The notes beneath the pieces were generated by a model. It worked only from the letters and a program-made list of their open reading frames with translations. It ran no database searches and was not told the origin of the DNA. DNA of 10,556 nt, taken from the NCBI GenBank assembly GCA_002401295.1, contig NVSR01000138.1, forward strand, positions 1 to 10,556, read 5' to 3'. Within the stretch, counting starts at the first letter, position 1, and every line of letters starts with the position of its first letter. Made by a program: the position numbers and the translations under genes. Source of the stretch: SAR324 cluster bacterium. GTDB lineage: Bacteria > SAR324 > XYD2-FULL-50-16. Below are positions 5,635 through 10,556 of this stretch, in pieces.

Positions 5635-6549
5635 ATGAAACTTCTATATTTACTCTTTCTTTCCTGTCTCAGTATCAGTCTGTCTATGACTGGATATAGT
5701 CAATCCGCATCACCTAATATTGCGGAGCAATTATTGGGAGCTCTCAATCAAATTGAAAGGGAGAGTGCGGCAAGTGACCAATCCATCGAACAAGAGAAAT
5801 TTACACTGGCACAGCGACAGACGGATAGTGTTTTATCCACTCTGGATCTCTTAATCGAAGTTTTTATCCCTCTACCAGAAAGAATTAAGGCATTATTGAG
5901 CAGAGAACAAGCAATTTTACAGGGAATTTCTCAATTCGAATCCCTGCCACCAACAGAAGGGGCAATCAAAAAAGAGGGAAAGGAAAAGTTGCTACTCCAG
6001 CAATTGAAAAATCTGGATGATACTCAAAAGACTCTTTACTTGCTAAAACAAAAAATTAAAGAGCTGACAGCTGCTGCTAGTCTGGAAAAGAAGCCGAATT
6101 CACCACAAGGAAAAATTTTGGAAGAGGTCCAAAACTTAATGGCTGAATCACACCTTTTAGAAGCGGAGGTCGCTGATTTATTAGAAAAAATGACATTGTC
6201 TGCAGCCAAGCCAAAGGTGGTGCAAAGTATCAAAAAAATAGAAGAAGCATTGAAAAAGTTTCAGGGAAAATCGGACCAGCAAGGTCAAAATTCTTCAAAG
6301 AATCAAAAGCAGGACCCCCCCAAACAACAAGATCAAAAACAGAAACAAGATCAAGGTAAACAGAAAAAATCCGAAGAGGGGCAAAAATCTGCATCCGGGC
6401 AGCAGGAAAAACAAAAAATGACCCCGGCCCAAGCTTTAAAAGAACTTTCCCGATTGAGAAAATCAGCTGATGATGAATTAAAACGTCGGGAGAAAAAATA
6501 TGGTGCTCTTGCAGTGCCCGGACAAATACCCGTAGAAAAGGACTGGTAA
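5635..6549 (+). CDS. Exported coiled-coil, Gln/Lys-rich protein of unknown function
   Basis: I do not recognise a named family. The 304-aa product starts with a Sec-type signal peptide (Lys2, hydrophobic core about 3-18, likely cleavage around residues 22-25), so it should be periplasmic or secreted. Cys11 is too early and in the wrong context for a lipobox. Residues about 28-210 are almost wholly helical, with heptad-like Leu, Glu and Lys spacing. Residues 210-262 are low-complexity Gln/Lys/Asp/Ser and probably disordered. A last amphipathic helix (263-290, with RRKS-like charged runs) leads to a tail ending PVEKDW. Such a tail, Lys-Asp-Trp at the very end after a charged helix, recalls the C-terminus of BatB/BatC-type aerotolerance proteins; this is from memory and may be coincidental. 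The gene ends 2 bases before hemW, so the two are almost certainly co-transcribed. The ATG at 5635 has only a weak AGG upstream. Confidence 0.85.
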   Translation: MKLLYLLFLSCLSISLSMTGYSQSASPNIAEQLLGALNQIERESAASDQSIEQEKFTLAQRQTDSVLSTLDLLIEVFIPLPERIKALLSREQAILQGISQFESLPPTEGAIKKEGKEKLLLQQLKNLDDTQKTLYLLKQKIKELTAAASLEKKPNSPQGKILEEVQNLMAESHLLEAEVADLLEKMTLSAAKPKVVQSIKKIEEALKKFQGKSDQQGQNSSKNQKQDPPKQQDQKQKQDQGKQKKSEEGQKSASGQQEKQKMTPAQALKELSRLRKSADDELKRREKKYGALAVPGQIPVEKDW

Positions 6550-6551
6550 AG

Positions 6552-7712
6552 ATGAAGTCTATTAAAGTTCCGGCAATTTATCTACACATCCCATTTTGCC
6601 GAACAATTTGCCCTTTCTGTTCCTTCGCCATTCTAAAGGACAAGGCCGATTGGCACCAAACTTACCTGCAGCTATTAGAGAGAGAAATTCATTTGTTACA
6701 GGAACAATTTTCTTTTGATTGTTCCGACATGCAAACGGTTTATTTGGGGGGAGGGACGCCTTCCCGTTTCACTATTCAAGAATTGGGACAAACAGTCCGT
6801 TTGTTGAAGCATGCTTTCCAAATTCCCGATAGGACCCAGTGGTCGATTGAGGCTAATCCAGATGACCTGAATTTGACTTACCTGGAGGGGCTGCGCACTG
6901 AAGGATTTGATCGAATTAGTTTGGGGGTTCAGAGTTTTGAAAATCAGGCTCTACGCAGCCTGGGGCGCGCTCACTCGGCGGAACAATCCCGTTTGGCCAT
7001 TAATTTGATTCGAGAAGCAGGATTTCAAGACCTGAATCTAGACCTCATGTTTGGCTACAAGGGACAAAGTTTATCGGATTTACAACGAGACTTGGAGGAG
7101 TTTCAACATTGGCAACCTACTCACCTCTCGGCTTATTGCCTTAATATTGAGGAAAAAACCCGCTTTTTTCGGGATCCTTCCTGGCAGGCCTGGCAGGAAG
7201 AGGAAGATTCACTGCTCTTTACAATGTATCAAACCTTGGTGCAGTCCCTTAAGAAAGAAGGGTTGCAGCAATACGAGGTCAGTAATTTTTCCCAACAAGG
7301 CTTCCGCTCGTTGCAAAATGAAATTAATTGGAATGGTCGCAACTATTTGGGCATTGGTATGGGGGCACACTCTTTTATCGCTCCTTATCGTTGGGGCAAT
7401 GTCAAACGATGGAAAGATTATCGTCAGGCCCTGGAAGAAGGTCGGTTGCCTCAGCTCTTCAAAGAAAATTTATCAGAGGAAGAACGGCGGGATGAAGAAT
7501 TAATGGTGCAATTGCGATTGACTGAGGGACTGGATCTAAAATCTTTCACCTCCAAATATAACCTCAATCTACAAGAACGATGGCAAAGTAAAATTTCTCT
7601 GCTCACTCGTGAAGGTTTGATGCAGCAAGACAATACTTATTTGCGCTTGACCACCAAGGGATTATGGATGGCTGATGAGATTGCGGTGACCTTGGCAGCG
7701 TTACTTGTTTGA
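6552..7712 (+). CDS. hemW: Radical SAM protein HemW (heme chaperone, HemN-like)
   Basis: HemW proteins carry a [4Fe-4S] cluster and S-adenosylmethionine, bind heme and are thought to deliver it to haem proteins; they are often mislabelled as oxygen-independent coproporphyrinogen oxidase. The 386-aa length fits HemW. The motif IYLHIPFCRTICPFCSF (9-25) supplies the C16-x3-C20-x2-C23 cluster ligands. There is no fourth Cys after C23, unlike true HemN (CxxxCxxCxC). GGGTPS (66-71), SIEANPDDL (98-106) and RISLGVQSFE (121-130) are the conserved SAM-fold segments. NEINWNGRNYLGIGMGAHSF (256-275) matches the HemW region usually written HNxxYW...LGIGxGAH, here with N-W in place of the usual Y-W. The C-terminal HemN_C winged-helix domain (about 310-382) ends with LTTKGLWMADEI. 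The ATG follows the upstream stop by 2 bases, with AAGGA about 9 bases ahead inside the upstream gene. Confidence 0.92.
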   Translation: MKSIKVPAIYLHIPFCRTICPFCSFAILKDKADWHQTYLQLLEREIHLLQEQFSFDCSDMQTVYLGGGTPSRFTIQELGQTVRLLKHAFQIPDRTQWSIEANPDDLNLTYLEGLRTEGFDRISLGVQSFENQALRSLGRAHSAEQSRLAINLIREAGFQDLNLDLMFGYKGQSLSDLQRDLEEFQHWQPTHLSAYCLNIEEKTRFFRDPSWQAWQEEEDSLLFTMYQTLVQSLKKEGLQQYEVSNFSQQGFRSLQNEINWNGRNYLGIGMGAHSFIAPYRWGNVKRWKDYRQALEEGRLPQLFKENLSEEERRDEELMVQLRLTEGLDLKSFTSKYNLNLQERWQSKISLLTREGLMQQDNTYLRLTTKGLWMADEIAVTLAALLV

Positions 7713-7798
7713 ATGATAAAAGAGCTTGCATTAGTTATTTTGAATATTCTAATAATCATTTTTACTCCTCCTCATTCAAAATTTCTTGCGGGTGCTTT

Positions 7799-8155
7799 AT
7801 GTTTTCTTTCAGTCGATTATTTGGGTCCTCAGAGAATCAAGTTTCTGCTCAAGAGGCGTACGATCTTTTGCAAACCAAGGGTAAGAAAGCACTGATTTTA
7901 GATGTACGGACTGAAGGCGAGTATCACGGGGGCATGGGGCATATTGGGGGCAGCAAGTTAATTCCATTACAGCAACTCCCTCAAAGGTTATCCAAGATTT
8001 CAAAATACAAAAAGCAACAGATTTTGGTTATTTGTGCCTCTGGAGCGCGTTCCGCCTCAGCTGTGAGGTTATTGCAACAGTCCGGCTTTGAGAACGCTCG
8101 AAATATTTCCGGTGGCATGACAGCTTGGTTGCGAGCGGATTTACCCTTGAAATGA
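7799..8155 (+). CDS. Single-domain rhodanese-like sulfurtransferase
   Basis: This 118-aa protein is one rhodanese domain, related to GlpE/PspE-type proteins that carry sulfur as a persulfide on a Cys. LILDVRTEGEYHGGMGHIGGSKLIP (about 32-56) is the conserved entry region. The active-site loop CASGARS starts at Cys79, giving the six-residue loop typical of catalytic sulfurtransferases, and the domain closes with NISGGMTAW (102-110). The MG before HIGGS is a small insertion relative to the common form. The frame can be extended back to a TTG at 7709 overlapping the hemW stop, adding 30 residues (MNDKRACISYFEYSNNHF and so on) with no family resemblance. I prefer the ATG at 7799, which gives the usual MFxFxxLFG start. 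There is no signal peptide, so it should be cytoplasmic. It lies 86 bases after hemW and may share its transcript. Confidence 0.92.
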   Translation: MFSFSRLFGSSENQVSAQEAYDLLQTKGKKALILDVRTEGEYHGGMGHIGGSKLIPLQQLPQRLSKISKYKKQQILVICASGARSASAVRLLQQSGFENARNISGGMTAWLRADLPLK

Positions 8156-8162
8156 GAGTTGG

Positions 8163-8181
8163 ATCCCCATTGTTTGGGGAT
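8163..8181. terminator. Hairpin between the convergent rhodanese and kinase genes
   Basis: ATCCCCA (8163-8169) and TGGGGAT (8175-8181) form a perfect 7-bp GC-rich stem with a 5-base loop. It sits 7 bases after the rhodanese stop and 10 bases after the kinase stop on the other strand, the usual place for a shared terminator. Neither strand has a T tract directly after the stem, so termination may be weak or need another factor. Confidence 0.45.
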
Positions 8182-8191
8182 AGGGACTTAA

Positions 8192-10486
8192 CTAAGCTTC
8201 AGGAATAGAGATTTTAAAGCTGGTTCCTTTTTCTATTTCACTGGAAATACTAATTGTACCGTTCAGTTCAGCAATGACGGCATTGACGGCATCCAGGCCT
8301 ACACCTCTTCCGGAAATATCAGTCACCTCTTCTTTGGTGGAGAATCCAGGGGAAAAAATCAGTTTCAAGCTATCTTCAAAATTTAAATTATCCCGCTGGG
8401 TAGTGGTGATAATCTGCTTTTCAAAAGCGATCTGCTTTACTTTTTCACAATCAATACCCCCCCCATCATCGGTAATGATCAGATGAAAGTAACCCGAATC
8501 ATTGAATGCATTGATTTCCAAGGTCCCCTTTTCCGGTTTGCCCAACATCTCCCGAATATCTTGTGTCTCAATCCCATGATCTACTGAATTTCGGATTAAA
8601 TGGATTAGAGAAGAGAATAATGAATCATATTTTTTATATGTGATTTCCGTGCTTTCTCCCTTGACTACGACTTCAATAGTTTTTCCTAATTTGGTAGCTA
8701 ATTCACGAGCAACGGATGCATAGCGGTTCAGAATATTACTGATTGGTTGTTTGCGCAAATTATTAATTATTTGTTGAATCTCATCGTTCAGTTGATTGTG
8801 TTTACTCAAGGTGCTCTCCAGGGAATCTAGCTTTTCCAAGGGAATCTTTAAAAAGGAGTGCCCCTTCGTACTGATTGCTTCCTTGGGCAGGAATTGCTCC
8901 ATCTCCTCAACTGTATGTTTAAAGGTAGTTTTTATGCTCTCTGTTTCCTGTTTCAATTGTTGGATTAAACTTTGATTGGCTCCAGAAATGCCTTTGCACA
9001 AATCCCCCAAGCAGTGCTCGGCTTGGTGGGCCTTTTCCGCAATCTCCGTCATGTTATAACTTGCCGTACCACCTTTGATGGTATGAAAGTCGCGGAAAAG
9101 CTTTTTGGAATCAATGTTATCCAATGGGCAGTTTAAGTTTCTCTCAATGCTTTGGAATAGCTGGTTTGTATCTTCCATGAACTGCACAAAGCCCTCTTGA
9201 TCCGTCACGATTTTGATGATCATCTCATTTCGTTTTTTATCTTCTTTCAGTTGCTCCTCTAGTTTTTTTGCCCGAGTGATATTTGTCAGAATAACCATAA
9301 TACGATTATTACCAGTCTTATTTTGGGCTGGAATCCAGCGGAATTCAATGGCCAGAGTGCGTTCACCAACTACGATCTCCTTGGGCAGTAGATCCAACAA
9401 GAGGTCTAATGAACTGGTCCCTGAAAAAACAAAATCAAAGAGATCCTTCGTGGAGCTAATATTGTCCGGGAATATTAACTGCAGAGCATTCTCACCGACA
9501 ATGGGCTGATTGAAGAAAACTTGACAGGCATTGGAACACTCTTTGTGAACGTTATATTCTTTACCAAAAGAAAGAAAACCTTGCCCTGAATTATCCATGA
9601 GCTCTTTAATCGCAGCTGTTCTCCCAGCCACTTTATCTTCCAGGTTCAAACTATAATCTTTTAATGTAGCGTTCTTGGCCTCCAGTTCCCCCGTCATTTC
9701 TGTGATGGTTGATTTCTCTCGAATCAAATTTTTTACCATCTTATTGAACGTGACTTCCAGCAACTTTAGCTCGTTCTTACCGGCAGTATTGATCTTGATT
9801 TCTTTGGTGGGAAGATTATCGAAATCAAGCTGTTCTGTAGCCTCAACTAATTGGGATAATGGGCTGCTTAAAATGCGTCGACTGACTGTAATGAAAATTA
9901 ACCATAGTGCGGCTGTTTTTAGAATGGACCCCACAATGATATAGAAAAAACCTCCCTTCACTTTTTGAAAGACCAAGTCATCGCTACTAAACAGGATCAT
10001 CTTTCCTACTTTATTGCTTTCTCCATCCTCTATATAGCTCACTTCCTTTGTGAATGAAAAAACACCTCCCAAAAGACTATCTTGTGATATATCTTGTTTT
10101 TTCCCCTCTTGATCGTAAAAAACATGATTCCCGTCCGCATCCAGGATAGAGCCACCAATGCTGAGTAATTCTCCCTGGGAATTTTCCACTCTCACCCCTT
10201 GAATACTGGCAACATCCAGCATGCCTTTCACGATTGATATGGCTTGCTCCTGATCATCGTACCACAGTGAGGTCCCAATACCGGGGGCAAAGACATCACC
10301 CAAATTACTCAATTCTGCAATCACTTGTTCCTTTGTTTCCCCATAGTCCAAGTACATATGAGAAATGGTCACCGTAAAGGTAATCATAAAGTAGAATGAA
10401 AAGACGATGGAGATGAGCTTAAAACCAATTGAATCTTTTACGCCTACAGCAGATTTACTGGAGTTTTTCAAGGTTGAATGTTGCAT
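8192..10486 (-). CDS. Membrane-bound hybrid sensor kinase: HAMP, PAS-like, Hpt and CheA-type catalytic domains
   Basis: The 764-aa protein has a first membrane segment (about 21-44), an extracytoplasmic sensor region (about 45-177, with LWYDDQEQA and GVRVENSQGELL resembling Cache/CHASE-type sensors), a second membrane segment (about 178-200), a HAMP region (about 203-255) and a coiled coil (256-292). A PAS-like segment follows (about 293-405, GQGFLSFGKEYNVHKECSNAC). The Hpt domain (about 425-530) carries FHTIKGGTASYNM with phospho-acceptor His468. The catalytic part is CheA-like: a short dimerisation region (about 550-600), N box HLIRNSVDHGIE (629-640, N633), G1 box DDGGGID (673-679), FSPGFST (711-717) and SGRGVGLDAV (725-734). 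The chain ends at IPEA with no CheW-like domain, and no CheY-binding P2 domain is evident. It should pass phosphate from His468 to an unlinked receiver. No response regulator gene is adjacent within the window. ATG at 10486 with AGGAT 8 bases upstream supports this start. Confidence 0.92.
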   Translation of the reverse strand: MQHSTLKNSSKSAVGVKDSIGFKLISIVFSFYFMITFTVTISHMYLDYGETKEQVIAELSNLGDVFAPGIGTSLWYDDQEQAISIVKGMLDVASIQGVRVENSQGELLSIGGSILDADGNHVFYDQEGKKQDISQDSLLGGVFSFTKEVSYIEDGESNKVGKMILFSSDDLVFQKVKGGFFYIIVGSILKTAALWLIFITVSRRILSSPLSQLVEATEQLDFDNLPTKEIKINTAGKNELKLLEVTFNKMVKNLIREKSTITEMTGELEAKNATLKDYSLNLEDKVAGRTAAIKELMDNSGQGFLSFGKEYNVHKECSNACQVFFNQPIVGENALQLIFPDNISSTKDLFDFVFSGTSSLDLLLDLLPKEIVVGERTLAIEFRWIPAQNKTGNNRIMVILTNITRAKKLEEQLKEDKKRNEMIIKIVTDQEGFVQFMEDTNQLFQSIERNLNCPLDNIDSKKLFRDFHTIKGGTASYNMTEIAEKAHQAEHCLGDLCKGISGANQSLIQQLKQETESIKTTFKHTVEEMEQFLPKEAISTKGHSFLKIPLEKLDSLESTLSKHNQLNDEIQQIINNLRKQPISNILNRYASVARELATKLGKTIEVVVKGESTEITYKKYDSLFSSLIHLIRNSVDHGIETQDIREMLGKPEKGTLEINAFNDSGYFHLIITDDGGGIDCEKVKQIAFEKQIITTTQRDNLNFEDSLKLIFSPGFSTKEEVTDISGRGVGLDAVNAVIAELNGTISISSEIEKGTSFKISIPEA

Positions 10487-10533
10487 CTATTTTATCCTGT
10501 GTGTTTTATTTTGGTGTCAATCTACTTGAACTA

Positions 10534-10556
10534 CGTCCTACGGGGAGTGAAGGACG
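10534..10556. repeat. Short inverted repeat at the right edge
   Basis: CGTCCT (10534-10539) and AGGACG (10551-10556) are perfect inverted copies around an 11-base GC-rich loop, ending exactly at the window border, so the full element may be longer. Between it and the kinase start, the minus strand has a TTGACA hexamer (complement at 10515-10520) with an imperfect GATAAA 18 bases on. That promoter would leave almost no leader, so it is doubtful. Confidence 0.25.

Noticed and set aside
7709..7798. TTG-initiated 30-residue extension of the rhodanese overlapping the hemW stop
   Set aside because: The extra residues resemble no rhodanese N-terminus, and the ATG at 7799 gives a standard-length domain with a typical start.
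7713..7895. Small plus-strand frame starting at the hemW stop, with a hydrophobic N-terminus (MIKELALVILNILIIIF)
   Set aside because: It overlaps the rhodanese gene in another frame, has no good ribosome site, and its second half is the shadow of rhodanese codons. The hydrophobic start probably reflects AT-rich spacer DNA.

Overview
The window looks like chromosomal DNA of a Gram-negative (diderm) bacterium. A two-SPOR-domain lipoprotein, a CheZ phosphatase and a Hpt/CheA-like membrane kinase with HAMP and PAS-like regions point to a proteobacterium-like lineage. Deltaproteobacteria-related groups or SAR324 are possible, but the sequence alone does not settle this. The DNA is moderately AT-rich. 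No rRNA, tRNA, insertion sequence, phage gene or CRISPR array was seen.

Left block (1-5302, all minus strand). In the direction of transcription the genes are cheZ, a two-SPOR-domain lipoprotein gene, ftsA, ftsZ, and a small membrane protein that runs off the left edge. The gaps are 113, about 265, 180 and 54 bases, so several promoters are likely. FtsZ and FtsA form the core of the division ring, and the SPOR lipoprotein probably also acts at the septum. None of the usual dcw-cluster neighbours (ftsQ, ddl, mur genes, lpxC) is present on either side of ftsA-ftsZ. CheZ is complete, with both its catalytic motif and its CheY-binding tail.

Central divergent region (5303-5634). This 332-base non-coding stretch separates cheZ from a plus-strand unit. 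On the cheZ side it holds a strong Shine-Dalgarno and a perfect match to the sigma-28 -10 element (GCCGATAA). On the plus side it holds a promoter-like TTGACC-N16-TATCAG overlaid by a 19-bp Fur-box-like sequence, then a leader of about 110 bases with two potential hairpins.

Plus-strand block (5635-8155). An exported coiled-coil, Gln/Lys-rich protein of unknown function is followed after 2 bases by a HemW-type radical SAM protein and then by a small single-domain rhodanese. A Fur-like site ahead of a HemW unit would make sense for iron or heme control, but that is an inference.

Right block (8192-10486, minus strand). A 764-residue membrane sensor kinase converges on the rhodanese gene, with a hairpin between them. 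It joins an extracytoplasmic sensor, HAMP, PAS-like region and Hpt domain to a CheA-type catalytic core, but has no CheW-like domain. I found no convincing wholly new system. The best leads are the Fur-like promoter and structured leader, the unknown protein paired with HemW, and the CheA-like kinase architecture.
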